From Microlunatus parietis (GTDB taxonomy: Bacteria > Actinomycetota > Actinomycetes > Propionibacteriales > Propionibacteriaceae): a stretch of 64,000 nucleotides of DNA. Location of the stretch: assembly GCF_013407955.1 (NCBI RefSeq), contig NZ_JACCBU010000001.1:6262001-6326000 (forward strand), given 5' to 3'. This document shows positions 24,685 through 33,568 of this stretch, one piece after another. The translations under genes and the position numbers were made by a program. Below the pieces are notes generated by a model that saw only the letters and a program-made list of their open reading frames with translations, was not told where the DNA came from and ran no database searches. Position 1 is the stretch's first letter. Each line of letters starts with the position of its first letter.

Positions 24685-25335
24685 TCATCCCGTGACGCCG
24701 AGGTAGCGCAGCACGGCCAGCACCCGGCGATGCTCGCCGCCGTCGGGGTTCAGACCGAGCTTGCTGAAGATGCTCGAGATGTGCTTCTCCACCGCGGCCG
24801 GGCCGATCACCAGCAGCTCGGCGATGCCCGCGTTGGAACGGCCCTCGGCCATCGCCGCGATCACCTCCCGTTCCCGCGGCGACAGGGCGGCGATCGGGTC
24901 GGCGCGGCGGCTCCGGGCCAGCAGTTGCTTGATCACCTCGGGGTCGATCGCGGTACCGCCGGCGGCCACCCGCTGCACCGATTCGATGAACTCCTCGACC
25001 TCGGCCACCCGGTCCTTGAGCAGGTAGCCGACCCCTTCGGTCCGGTCCCCGATCAGTTCGGTGGCATAGCGCTCCTCGACGTACTGGGAGAGCACCAGGA
25101 CGCCGATCTCCGGCCACCGCTGCCTGATCACCAGGGCGGCGCGCAGCCCTTCGTCCAGGAACGTCGGCGGCATCCGTACGTCGACGACGCAGACGTCCGG
25201 TTGATCATGGTCGACGGCCCGGAGCAACTGCTCGGCGTCCTCGACGGCGGCGATCACCTCGGCGCCGGCGTCGGTCAGCAGATGCCGTACGCCCTCGCGC
25301 AGCAGCACCGAGTCCTCGGCGATCACGACTCGCAT
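24685..25335 (-). CDS. NarL/LuxR-family two-component response regulator
   Basis: 216 residues. The receiver domain has the acidic pair in VVIAEDS and the phospho-acceptor Asp in DVCVVDVRMPP, and Lys in YLLKDR. The output domain is a LuxR helix-turn-helix (LSPREREVIAAMAEGRSNAG ... VEKHISSIFSKLGL). It overlaps the histidine kinase gene by 13 bp, so the two are coupled and are surely partners. The target genes are not identifiable here, though the downstream DUF4097 gene is in the same transcript. Confidence 0.95.
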   Translation of the reverse strand: MRVVIAEDSVLLREGVRHLLTDAGAEVIAAVEDAEQLLRAVDHDQPDVCVVDVRMPPTFLDEGLRAALVIRQRWPEIGVLVLSQYVEERYATELIGDRTEGVGYLLKDRVAEVEEFIESVQRVAAGGTAIDPEVIKQLLARSRRADPIAALSPREREVIAAMAEGRSNAGIAELLVIGPAAVEKHISSIFSKLGLNPDGGEHRRVLAVLRYLGVTG

Positions 25336-26606
25336 GGCAACTCCGCTCTGATCATGGTCGGTCCGCCCGGCGGGCTGTCCACCGTGAAGGTTCCGTCGAT
25401 TCCCTGCACCCGCCCGGCCAGGCCGGCCAGGCCGCCGCCGGCCGAGAACCGGGCGCCGCCGCGGCCGTTGTCGATCACCTCGACCGACATCCGATTCGTG
25501 CCCAGGCGGCCGATCCGGACCGTGATCCTGGTCGCGCCGGAGTGCTTGGCGGCGTTGGTCAGCGCCTCACTGACCACGAAGTAGGCGGCCGACTCGATCG
25601 CCGCCGGCGGCCGCCGGTCACCGGTCAGGTCGGGCGTGACGGTGATCTCGGCCGGGATCGGCAGCCGGCCGGCCAGGGCGGACAGCGCCGCGTCCAGGCC
25701 GCGGTCGGTGAGGACCGGCGGATGCAGCCCGCGGGTCAGGTCGCGCAGTTCGGTGATCGCGGTCTTGGCGTCGGCGTGCGCCTGGTTCAGCAACCGGATG
25801 ATCTCGGGATCGGCGTCGGCTCCGGCCGCCCGCAGCCGTACCTTGGCGCGGCCGATTGCCACCGCGACGGCGATCAGCCGCTGCTGGGCACCGTCGTGCA
25901 GGTCCCGCTCGATCCGCTGCCGCTCCACCTCGGCGGCGTCCACCACCCGGGCCCGGCTGACCGTCAGCTCCTCGACCCGGCGGGTCAGCGACGTCCCGCC
26001 GAGCAGCCGCCGGGCCACCGCGAGATCGACCTCGACCAGCAGCTTGATCAACAACGGGCTGACCACCAGACCGGCGGCGACCGCGCAGGTGCTGACCAGT
26101 CCCGCGACCCAGAACGAGTCGACGGTGATCGGGCCGACCGACGCCGACCGGGTCGGGAAGGACGACCAGTAGGCCGGCAGCAGGGCGAGCGTGATCGGCA
26201 GTGCGAGCGCCAGTACGACGCCCATCGCCGTGACGAAGGAGAGCGGCAGCCGGACCAGCCAGTAGCCGAGCTGGCGCCAGGTGTGTCGGTTCCGCAGGTA
26301 ACCCCAGGCTCCGCGGAACGCCGAGGTGGCCGCCGGCGGGTCCGGCCGGGCGATCACCGCACCGGTGCCGGTCGCCAGGATCCGCCGTTGGCTGTCGCCG
26401 AGCCGCCAGAGCAGCCGGCCGAGCAGGGCGAACAGTGGGAAGCCGACCACGATCGGCAGGGTCAGCAGGCCGATCGCGGCGAGCAGCAGAACCCCGAGGC
26501 CGAGCAGGCCGGTCAGGCCGTCCAGCCAGAGCGTCGCCCCGGCCAGCCACAGGCCGGGCGAGGCCCAGGCCCGGACAGGGTTGGCGGGGATGGCGACACG
26601 GTCCAC
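25323..26606 (-). CDS. Sensor histidine kinase (NarL-type, with multipass sensor domain)
   Basis: 427 residues. The N-terminal half has four or more membrane helices arranged as the putative sensor domain common in actinobacterial HisKA_3 kinases. The dimerisation helix carries the phospho-His in RIERDLHDGAQQRL. The ATPase has an N-box SEALTNAAKHSGATRI and a G-box VIDNGRGGARFSAGGGLAGL. The GTG at 26606 is chosen because TACGCT lies 6 nt upstream (leaderless); an in-frame ATG exists at 26642. It heads the operon with the regulator and the DUF4097 protein. The signal is unknown. Confidence 0.93.
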   Translation of the reverse strand: MDRVAIPANPVRAWASPGLWLAGATLWLDGLTGLLGLGVLLLAAIGLLTLPIVVGFPLFALLGRLLWRLGDSQRRILATGTGAVIARPDPPAATSAFRGAWGYLRNRHTWRQLGYWLVRLPLSFVTAMGVVLALALPITLALLPAYWSSFPTRSASVGPITVDSFWVAGLVSTCAVAAGLVVSPLLIKLLVEVDLAVARRLLGGTSLTRRVEELTVSRARVVDAAEVERQRIERDLHDGAQQRLIAVAVAIGRAKVRLRAAGADADPEIIRLLNQAHADAKTAITELRDLTRGLHPPVLTDRGLDAALSALAGRLPIPAEITVTPDLTGDRRPPAAIESAAYFVVSEALTNAAKHSGATRITVRIGRLGTNRMSVEVIDNGRGGARFSAGGGLAGLAGRVQGIDGTFTVDSPPGGPTMIRAELPCES

Positions 26607-26612
26607 TCCGGC

Positions 26613-26618
26613 AGCGTA
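26613..26618 (-). promoter_or_regulatory. -10 element for leaderless start at 26606
   Basis: TACGCT on the minus strand, 6 nt upstream of the GTG at 26606; supports this start over the upstream ATG. Confidence 0.45.
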
Positions 26619-26715
26619 GTTACCGCACGCCTGAGTGCCCATCCGGCAGGCCGACGACCCGACCCTCCGGTTAACCCGACCCCGGAATCCCTCCTCCGAT
26701 CACCGGTATCCGTCC

Positions 26716-26744
26716 TTGAATCTCTTCCGCACGCTGACCATAAT
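26716..26744 (+). promoter_or_regulatory. Candidate sigma-70 promoter for gene at 26829
   Basis: TTGAAT (26716-26721) and CATAAT (26739-26744) separated by 17 bp, in an unusually AT-rich stretch upstream of the gene at 26829. Confidence 0.5.
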
Positions 26745-26828
26745 GTGTGATGTCTCCATAGATTTAGTGTCAGAGGCTCATCGAGAAGGCCAAGCCCTCC
26801 CCCTCGCCGCGTACCGAGGAGGTGGTCG

Positions 26829-27245
26829 ATGTCATCGAATCATGCGCACCAGATCGCCGTTCTGCTCCGGGCGAGTCGTGAACTCGACATCATCGGTGAC
26901 GTGTCCGTGCTGGTGGACAGCCCCGGCGAGCTGGTCGCCTGGGCCGGGCTGCTGCCGTTGCCGACCATGATCATCTGGCGGGCCGAGAAGACCGGCCGCC
27001 GGTACGTGTGCCTGACCGCCACCCACCGGGAGGCACCGATCCGCGGCCAGATCATGATCACGCTCGACGGCGATCGGCACCGCGGCCTGTGGCGTCGTCT
27101 CCTCGCCGGGCGGGCCGAGCTGCCGCCCGGCACCGAGCACGCCGTCGACACTCGTCGGCTGATCGACGCCTGGAACCCGCTCGGTGACGACCTTGATCAT
27201 GATCGAGAGGAGACCGGCACCACGGAGGACGAGGCCGCCGGGTAG
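26829..27245 (+). CDS. Hypothetical small soluble protein
   Basis: 138 residues from ATG 26829 with a strong GAGGAGG site. The sequence has a strand-rich centre (DVSVLVDSPGELVAWAG, TMIIWRAEKTGRRYVCLTA, QIMITLDGDRHRGLWRR) and an acidic C-terminus (DHDREETGTTEDEAAG). No signal peptide, membrane segment or known motif. It has its own promoter and sits between the kinase gene (divergent) and the lacI-type gene (convergent, 26 bp away). Codon use is typical of the window, so it is likely real. Confidence 0.65.
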   Translation: MSSNHAHQIAVLLRASRELDIIGDVSVLVDSPGELVAWAGLLPLPTMIIWRAEKTGRRYVCLTATHREAPIRGQIMITLDGDRHRGLWRRLLAGRAELPPGTEHAVDTRRLIDAWNPLGDDLDHDREETGTTEDEAAG

Positions 27246-27271
27246 AACCGGGACTGATCCCGCCTGGGCGC

Positions 27272-28348
27272 TCAGGCTCGAACCGGCGGCGGTGCCAGGG
27301 TCTCGCCCTCGAGGATGCCGCAGCTGAGCCGGGTGCGCAGCGGGCCGCCGGACGGGTCCGCCATCAGCCGCAGCAGAAGCCGTACGGCCTCGGCGCCCAT
27401 CTCGTAGCGGGGGATCCTCAGCTCGGTCAGGCCGGCGTTCTCCGGGCGGAACTGGGTGCCGCCAAGGGCGATCAGGGACAGGTCGGCCGGGATGTCGAGG
27501 CCGCGCTCCCGGGCCGCCGCCCGGAACGGCTCGACGAAGCCGTTGTTCTCCAGGATGACGGCGGTGATGTCGCGCCGGACGATCTCGGCCAGGAAGTCGT
27601 CCAGGCTGAGCCGGCCGGGTGTCGGCCCGAGGGAGACGGGCAGCAGTGGCGCGTCCTCGGCAGCGAGCCCGTACTGCTCACGGCCGGTCCGAAAGCCCGT
27701 CTGCCGGCCCGGGATCGGTTCGTCCGGCTGCAGTTGCGCCATCGCGATCCGCCGGTGGCCCAGTTCGACCGCCCGGCCGACCAGGGCCGCGGTGCCGCCC
27801 ACGTAATCGCCGGCGACGTAGGACAGTTCGACGCCGGGGAAGGAGCGCTCGCCGACGAAGACGAACGGGTAGCCCTCGCCGGCCAGCCGGACGATCTCGT
27901 CGGTCTGCTCGTTGGTGCCGAGCAGCAGCCCGCCGTCGGCCAGCCGCAGGTGGTTGACCCCGCCGGCGTAGATGGACCGGCGGCGGTCCTCGTTCTTGGC
28001 GCCGGTGACCAGCAGCAGGTGGTACTCGGCCTCGTCGGCCGCCTCCTCGATGCCGACCAGGAAGTCGTGGTAGAAGCTCTGCGATCCCAACGGGAACAGG
28101 GCTTCGTAGGTGAACACGCCGATCAGCCGGCTGCTGCCGCCGGCCAGGTTGCGGGCCGCGATGTCGGGCACGTAGCCGAGTTCGCGGACCGACTCCATGA
28201 CCCGGGCCCGGGTCGCGTCGCTGACCCGGATCGAGCCGTAGTCGCGGCCGTTGATCACCGACGACACGATGCCGGGGGAGACGCCGGCGTGCCGGGCCAC
28301 GTCGGCCTGCGACACCCGCCGCGGCCCGGTCCGAGCCCTGCGTGCCAC
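27272..28348 (-). CDS. LacI family transcriptional regulator
   Basis: 358 residues from GTG 28348 (GGAGG upstream); an ORF extension to 28432 has no site and is Arg-rich. The helix-turn-helix reads VSQADVARHAGVSPGIVSSV, followed by INGRDYGSIRVSDATRARV (hinge). The C-terminal periplasmic-binding-protein fold (LIGVFTYEALFPLGSQSF, GGLLLGTNEQTDEIVRLA, LIALGGTQF) would bind a sugar-type effector. It is divergent from the FAD oxidoreductase/solute-binding protein pair, whose promoter carries an 18-bp imperfect palindrome with a central CG, as expected for LacI proteins. Confidence 0.92.
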   Translation of the reverse strand: MARRARTGPRRVSQADVARHAGVSPGIVSSVINGRDYGSIRVSDATRARVMESVRELGYVPDIAARNLAGGSSRLIGVFTYEALFPLGSQSFYHDFLVGIEEAADEAEYHLLLVTGAKNEDRRRSIYAGGVNHLRLADGGLLLGTNEQTDEIVRLAGEGYPFVFVGERSFPGVELSYVAGDYVGGTAALVGRAVELGHRRIAMAQLQPDEPIPGRQTGFRTGREQYGLAAEDAPLLPVSLGPTPGRLSLDDFLAEIVRRDITAVILENNGFVEPFRAAARERGLDIPADLSLIALGGTQFRPENAGLTELRIPRYEMGAEAVRLLLRLMADPSGGPLRTRLSCGILEGETLAPPPVRA

Positions 28349-28433
28349 GTTCGTCCTCCCTCGCCGCGCCGATCTCGAGGCTCTCGTACGACCTCGTCCG
28401 TGGATTCTCGCCGAATCGGCGCCGGACAGCACC

Positions 28434-28477
28434 TTGACGCCGGCCCCGACCCGCTCTTAGCGTATTGCGTAATGCGC
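28434..28477 (+). promoter_or_regulatory. Promoter and LacI-type operator for the oxidoreductase/binding-protein operon
   Basis: TTGACG (28434-28439), an 18-bp spacer and TAGCGT (28458-28463). An imperfect palindrome, GCGTATTGC-GTAATGCGC (28460-28477, 14 of 18 bases symmetric, central CG), overlaps the -10 and start region, a position that would block transcription. Confidence 0.65.
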
Positions 28478-28509
28478 TTTATCACTATCCCACGGAGGTG
28501 TGGTCACCG

Positions 28510-30138
28510 ATGACGGAGCGATCGACCGAGGTTCTGGTGATCGGCGGCGGACTGGGCGGCGTCGGCGCCGCGCTGGCCGCGCTGACGCTGGGCCGGAAGG
28601 TGATCCTGACCGAGGAGTCGCCCTGGCTGGGCGGCCAGGTGACCTCGCAGGCGGTGCCGCCGGACGAGCATCCGTGGATCGAGAAGGAATCGCCGTCGCG
28701 GCTGTACCGGCGGTTCCGCAACGGGGTCCGCTCCTACTACCGGCGGACCTACCCGCTGAACGAGGACGCCCGCACCAACGACCTGCTGAACCCGGGCGGC
28801 GGCGGGGTGAGCCCGATCTGTCACGAACCCCGGGTCGCGGTCGCGGTGATCGACGAGCTGCTCGCGCCGTACCGCTCGGACGGGCAGCTGCTGGTCCTTC
28901 TTGATCATGAACCGGTGGCGGCCGAGGCGGACGGGGACCGGGTCAGCTCGGTCCGGGTCCGGTCCAGCCGGACCGGTGCGGAGTCGATCTTGACCGCACC
29001 GTACGTGATCGACGCGACCGAGACCGGCGACCTGCTGGAGCTGGCCGGCGTCGAGCACGTCTACGGGGCCGAGAGCCGGGACGAGACCGGCGAACTGCAC
29101 GCGGTGGACGGCCCGGCGCAGCCGCTGAACCAGCAGTCGTTCACCTGGTGCTTCGCGGTGGACTACGACCCGGACGGTGATCACACGATCGACAAGCCGG
29201 CCGCCTACGACTACTGGCGGGACTACCGGCCGGGGGAGTTCTGGCCCGGCCCGTTGTTCGGCTGGGCGGACGTCGACCCGCAGACCCTGGCGCCGCGCAA
29301 GCGGGCGATCTTCGAGGACCCGGATTCCTGGCAGGGAGCGGTGACCCGGGACTTCTGGCACTACCGCCGGATCTTCACCCGGCGGCATCACGAGCAGGGC
29401 CGCTACCGCGGCGACGTGACGCTGGTGAACTGGCCGCAGATCGACTACATGGACGGCCCGATCCTCGGAGTCGATCAAGGAACCGTCGATCGGCATCTGG
29501 CCGGTTCCCGGGCGCAGAGCCTGTCCTTCCTCTACTGGATGCAGACCGAGGCCCCCCGGCTGGACGGCGGCACCGGCTACCGCGGGCTGCGGCCACGAGG
29601 TGATCTGCTCGGCTCCGATGATCAACTCGCACTGCGTCCGTACATCCGGGAATCGCGGCGGATCAAGGCCGAATTCACTGTGCTGGAACAACATCTGGGC
29701 GTCCAGGCCCGAGAGGCCGCCGGTCTCCCGGACGGCTCGGAGATCTTCCATGACACGGTCGGCGTCGGGTCGTACCGGATCGACCTGCATCCCAGCACCG
29801 GTTCCGGCAACGGGCCGCGCAACTACATCGACGTGTCCAACTACCCGTTCCAGATCCCGCTCGGCGCGCTGATCCCGCAGCGGGTGGACAACCTGCTGCC
29901 CGGCAACAAGAACATCGGCTCCACCCACATCACCAACGGCTGCTACCGGCTGCACCCGGTGGAATGGGTGATCGGCGAAGCCGCCGGCGCCCTGGCCGCG
30001 CATGCGCTCGACACCAACCAGACGCCGCGCGCGATCCGTAACGACCCGTCCCGGCTGGCGGAGTTCCAACGCCTGCTGGCCACCACCCTCGACACCCGGC
30101 TGGCCTGGACCGACCAGGTCCGTGCCACACGGCGGTAG
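28510..30138 (+). CDS. FAD-dependent oxidoreductase (FAD_oxidored/PF12831-like)
   Basis: 542 residues from ATG 28510, preceded by GGAGGTG. The N-terminal dinucleotide-binding motif is VLVIGGGLGGVGAALAAL, with an acidic residue after the second strand (LTEES). The WLGGQVTSQAVPPDEHPWI region and the C-terminal KNIGSTHITNGCYRLHPVEW are hallmarks of this family, which oxidises carbohydrate or related substrates and often sits in sugar-catabolic clusters. No export signal. It is followed 39 bp later by a solute-binding lipoprotein gene, so both are likely controlled by the LacI-type regulator. The exact substrate is unknown. Confidence 0.85.
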   Translation: MTERSTEVLVIGGGLGGVGAALAALTLGRKVILTEESPWLGGQVTSQAVPPDEHPWIEKESPSRLYRRFRNGVRSYYRRTYPLNEDARTNDLLNPGGGGVSPICHEPRVAVAVIDELLAPYRSDGQLLVLLDHEPVAAEADGDRVSSVRVRSSRTGAESILTAPYVIDATETGDLLELAGVEHVYGAESRDETGELHAVDGPAQPLNQQSFTWCFAVDYDPDGDHTIDKPAAYDYWRDYRPGEFWPGPLFGWADVDPQTLAPRKRAIFEDPDSWQGAVTRDFWHYRRIFTRRHHEQGRYRGDVTLVNWPQIDYMDGPILGVDQGTVDRHLAGSRAQSLSFLYWMQTEAPRLDGGTGYRGLRPRGDLLGSDDQLALRPYIRESRRIKAEFTVLEQHLGVQAREAAGLPDGSEIFHDTVGVGSYRIDLHPSTGSGNGPRNYIDVSNYPFQIPLGALIPQRVDNLLPGNKNIGSTHITNGCYRLHPVEWVIGEAAGALAAHALDTNQTPRAIRNDPSRLAEFQRLLATTLDTRLAWTDQVRATRR

Positions 30139-30177
30139 CCGTTTGCCGGGTCATCCATAACCACATCGGAGTGAACC

Positions 30178-31842
30178 ATGGAGAACCCCACGCAGCTCGA
30201 CCGGGAGTCCCGGACCCTGACCCGCCGTTCCTTGATCAAGACCGCGACGCTGGCCGGCGGCGCGTTGGCCGTCGGTACGTCGGCCGCCTGCACCCCGGAC
30301 AAGACGATCGAGACGAACCAGGGCGCGGCCAACGTCAACGCCCAGCTGCCCTCGTACACGCCGGTGGAGTTGATCAAGCCCGACCTGCCCGGTGATCAAG
30401 TCCTGATGCCCGGCTACTACGCGTACCCGAGGGATCCGAAGCCGGTCTTCGACTCCCCGCCGGGAGCGGGGCTGGACAAGATCACGATCATGTACCCGAC
30501 GTTCATCGCGGCACCGCCGGGACCGGACCGGAACACGTTCTACGCCCAGGTGCAGACCGAGATCGGGGCCCAACTGGAGCTGCAGCCGATCCCGTCGGCC
30601 GACTACGCGCCGAAGTTCCAGACCATGGTGGCCGGCGGCTCGTTGCCGGACGTGATGATGTTCCCGCTGCCGACACCGGATCAGCCGCGCGTGATGGAGC
30701 GCCTGTTCGAGAACCTCGGGCCCTACCTGGCCGGCGACAAGATCAACGATTTTCCTTATCTGGCGAACATTCCGGAGGCATCCTGGAAGCCCACGGTCTC
30801 CAACGGCACGGTCTACGCGGTGCCACAGCCGCGCTCGGTGGCCGGCGGAGCGATGTATTACCGGAGGGACCTGTTCGAGCAGTTGCAGGTCGATCCGGAG
30901 CCCGCCAGCTACGCCGAGTTCGTCGAGCTCTGCAAGGCGGTGACCGACCCGAAGCAGAGCCGCTGGGCGATGGCCAACGCCGGCAACGCGCGCGGCCAGA
31001 TCGCCGAGATGCTCGGGGCGCCGAACGGCTGGAGCGAGTCGGGCGGCGAGTTCACGAATGCGTACGCGGACGAGCGGACGAAGGAGTCGGTCGCCCGGAC
31101 CGCCGAGTTGATCAAGGCCGGTCTGCTCCATCCCGACGCCGCCTCGGCCAGCTACACCCAGTTCCGCGACTTCTTCTTCGCCGGCCGGACCGTCCTGCTC
31201 AGCGACGGCTACGCCGGTTGGGACCTCTTCGTCCGCCAGCTCGGCGGCGTCGCCGAGGGCACCGAGAAGCTCGGCCTGATGATGCTGCCGAAGTACGACG
31301 GCGGCGGCGACGCCCCGCACTTCGCCGGCACCGGCTTCCAGGCGATCACGGTGATCAAGAAGGGACTCGGCGAGGAACGGACCCGCGGCGTGCTGAACGT
31401 CCTCAACTACCTAGCGGCGCCGATCGGATCGGCCGAACACCTGCACCGCAAGTACGGCGTCGAGGGTCAGGACTTCACCTGGGAGAACGACCTGCCCACG
31501 CTGACCCAGCAGGGCACGACGAACTTCCTGGACCTGCAGTACATCGTCGACGCCCCGACCATCCTCGGGCCCGGGCCGCGGGACGGCGTGGACCGGCAGC
31601 ACGCCTGGCACCAGCGGGCCACCGCGGACCCGGTCCGGGACCCGACGATCGGCCTCTACTCCGACACCGCGAGCCGGAAGGCGAACACACTCGGCAAGCT
31701 GATCGGCGACGTGGTGACCGGCATCATGTTCGGCCGCAACCCGCTGAGCGACTACGACGAGGCGTTCGCGAAGTGGCGCTCCGAGGGCGGCGACAAGATC
31801 GCCGCCGAATACGCCGAGGCCTTCACGGCCGCGAACGGCTGA
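30178..31842 (+). CDS. ABC-type sugar-binding lipoprotein (family 1 extracellular solute-binding protein), Tat-type signal
   Basis: 554 residues with GGAG upstream of ATG 30178. The signal peptide has twin arginines (LTRRSLIKTATLAGGALAVG) and a lipobox ending TSAAC, so export by Tat and lipid anchoring are likely. The mature part matches large LplA/family 1 binding proteins: ADYAPKFQTMVAGGSLPDVM, YAVPQPRSVAGGAMYYRRDL, GLLHPDAASASYTQFRDFFF. Its own permeases and ATPase are absent: the next gene is convergent, overlapping by 20 bp. It must borrow a transporter encoded elsewhere or act as a sensor. Confidence 0.88.
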   Translation: MENPTQLDRESRTLTRRSLIKTATLAGGALAVGTSAACTPDKTIETNQGAANVNAQLPSYTPVELIKPDLPGDQVLMPGYYAYPRDPKPVFDSPPGAGLDKITIMYPTFIAAPPGPDRNTFYAQVQTEIGAQLELQPIPSADYAPKFQTMVAGGSLPDVMMFPLPTPDQPRVMERLFENLGPYLAGDKINDFPYLANIPEASWKPTVSNGTVYAVPQPRSVAGGAMYYRRDLFEQLQVDPEPASYAEFVELCKAVTDPKQSRWAMANAGNARGQIAEMLGAPNGWSESGGEFTNAYADERTKESVARTAELIKAGLLHPDAASASYTQFRDFFFAGRTVLLSDGYAGWDLFVRQLGGVAEGTEKLGLMMLPKYDGGGDAPHFAGTGFQAITVIKKGLGEERTRGVLNVLNYLAAPIGSAEHLHRKYGVEGQDFTWENDLPTLTQQGTTNFLDLQYIVDAPTILGPGPRDGVDRQHAWHQRATADPVRDPTIGLYSDTASRKANTLGKLIGDVVTGIMFGRNPLSDYDEAFAKWRSEGGDKIAAEYAEAFTAANG

Positions 31843-32737
31843 TCGGCCGGGGCAGGGCGCGGGCGGCGAGGTCGCCGATGAACGCGGCGATCTCGTCCGG
31901 CTTCTCCTCGGCCATGAAGTGCCCGGCCTGGATCGACCGGTAGGTCAGATCGGGCGCCCAGGCGCGCCACAGGGCGGCAGCGTCGAAGCCGAGCCGGGAG
32001 CCCCAGTCCTGCGAGACGACGCCGACCGGCATGATCAACGTCGCGCCGGCCGCGCGGTCGGCCTCGTCCATGACCAGGTCGATGCCCGCGGTCGCCCGGT
32101 AGTCGGCCACGATCGAGTCGACCGCGGCGACCGAACTGTCGAGGTAGTGCTGCCGTACCTCCGGGGTGAAGGTCGAGCCGTCGGTGTCCCAGGCGTCCAG
32201 GAACGAGGCGAAGAACTCCGGCGCGACCGCGGTGATCATCTTCTCCGGCAGGCCGGGCGGCTGGGCCATCAGATAGAGGTGCCAGGCCACCTTCGCGTTC
32301 ACGCCCTGCAGCACCGCCCAGGTGTCCAGCGTCGGCAGCACGTCGAGGACGCCGAGGAAGTCGATCTTGTCCGGGTGGTCCAGGCCCGCGCGGACGCCGA
32401 CCAGCGCGCCGCGGTCGTGCCCGACGATGCCGAACCGCTCGAACCCGAGGGCTTCCGCGACGGCGACGACGTCGCGGGCCATGGTCCGCTTCGCGTACGT
32501 CTCCGGATCGGTGCCGGCGGGCTTCGCGCTGCGCCCGTAACCACGCAGGTCGGGTGCGATCACCGTGTACCGGTCGGCCAGCCGGTTCGCCACGTGGCGC
32601 CACATGTAGTGCGTCTGCGGGAAGCCGTGCAGCAGGACGACGGCCGGGCCGGTGCCGCCGACGGCGACGTTGAGGACGACGCCGTCCGCGCCGGGCAGTC
32701 TCTGGTACGTGAAGCCGTCGATGGCGAGGTCGGTCAC
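31823..32737 (-). CDS. Alpha/beta hydrolase of the fluoroacetate dehalogenase/epoxide hydrolase group
   Basis: 304 residues from GTG 32737. HGFPQTHYMW is the oxyanion region; the nucleophile is Asp108 in GHDRGA; the C-terminal His is in QAGHFMAEE. An Asp nucleophile with HDRGA and a DYRATAGIDL segment is typical of haloacetate dehalogenases and related epoxide hydrolases, rather than esterases with Ser. The GTGA overlap with the upstream TetR gene means the pair is co-translated, so expression is probably controlled by that regulator and its inducer. No secretion signal. Confidence 0.87.
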   Translation of the reverse strand: MTDLAIDGFTYQRLPGADGVVLNVAVGGTGPAVVLLHGFPQTHYMWRHVANRLADRYTVIAPDLRGYGRSAKPAGTDPETYAKRTMARDVVAVAEALGFERFGIVGHDRGALVGVRAGLDHPDKIDFLGVLDVLPTLDTWAVLQGVNAKVAWHLYLMAQPPGLPEKMITAVAPEFFASFLDAWDTDGSTFTPEVRQHYLDSSVAAVDSIVADYRATAGIDLVMDEADRAAGATLIMPVGVVSQDWGSRLGFDAAALWRAWAPDLTYRSIQAGHFMAEEKPDEIAAFIGDLAARALPRPISRSRP

Positions 32738-33408
32738 GGGATCTCCTTGGTCTGGGTGGCGGGTCGGCCGGAGAAGATGCCGGCCGGCAGGTTGGCGCGG
32801 CCGGCGGTGGCGGTCAGGGCGGGCAGCAGCACGGTGTCGATCAAGGCCTCGAGATAGGCGTCGTCGACGAGCAGCCCATTGACCCGGCGGAGCAGCAGGG
32901 CCGAGCCGACGATTTCCTCGTACGGGAAGGGATCCGCGCCGGCCGGCAGCTCGCCGCGGGCGATCGCGGAGTCGATCACCGGGCGCGGCAGCCGGGCGCC
33001 GGTCGGCCCGGTCGAGACCTCGATCGCCTCGCAGAGCTCCGGGTCCTCGAGCCCGGCCTGGAGCAGCAGCATCGCGGTCCGGCTGTCGGCCGACCGCATC
33101 GTCCGGTCCAGCCGGCGGCACAGGGCGAGCAGGTCGCCGCGCAGGCTGCCGGTGTCGATCGCGTCCGCACCGTCCCGTCGCGCCGGGCCGGCCTTGAGCG
33201 CGGCGATCACCATCTCTCGCTTGGTCTTCCAGCGGCGGTACAGGCTCGCCTTCGCGGCACCGGAGCGCCGGGCGACCTCCTCGAACGTCACGCCCTCGTA
33301 GCCCCCCTCGGCCAGGACGGCAGCGGCGGCGGCCAAGATGCGCTGTTCCAGCTCATCGTCCCTGGGCCGTCCGGCGCGGGACGCGGCTGGATTTTTTCGA
33401 TACGGCAC
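32734..33408 (-). CDS. TetR family transcriptional regulator of the dehalogenase-like gene
   Basis: 224 residues. The DNA-binding part is ILAAAAAVLAEGGYEGVTFE followed by EVARRSGAAKASLYRRWKTK, with the YRRW in the position of the usual YxHF/W. The C-terminal domain is of the TetR_C type. The GTG at 33408 lies inside a perfect 8-bp-arm palindrome (33398-33419), and TACGAT sits 7 nt upstream, so the transcript is probably leaderless and directly blocked by its own product. The stop overlaps the hydrolase start. Confidence 0.9.
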   Translation of the reverse strand: MPYRKNPAASRAGRPRDDELEQRILAAAAAVLAEGGYEGVTFEEVARRSGAAKASLYRRWKTKREMVIAALKAGPARRDGADAIDTGSLRGDLLALCRRLDRTMRSADSRTAMLLLQAGLEDPELCEAIEVSTGPTGARLPRPVIDSAIARGELPAGADPFPYEEIVGSALLLRRVNGLLVDDAYLEALIDTVLLPALTATAGRANLPAGIFSGRPATQTKEIP

Positions 33409-33419
33409 GGACCGTATCG
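33398..33419. promoter_or_regulatory. TetR-type operator overlapping -10 and start codon
   Basis: CGATACGG (33398-33405), 6-bp centre, CCGTATCG (33412-33419). It covers the -10 TACGAT (33416-33421 on the minus strand) and the GTG at 33408, so a bound repressor would occlude polymerase. Confidence 0.75.
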
Positions 33420-33568
33420 TAACTCGAATCGGGATCCGCGCAACTGCGCGTCGCATGCTCGACGAATCCCTCTGGACTTCGCCGAGCGGATCCTTTGACC
33501 TCGATCTGGGCCCGATTGGCCGGTCAACAGGTCCACTCGGTGGGTTGTTCGCCGGCGCGGTACCAGCC

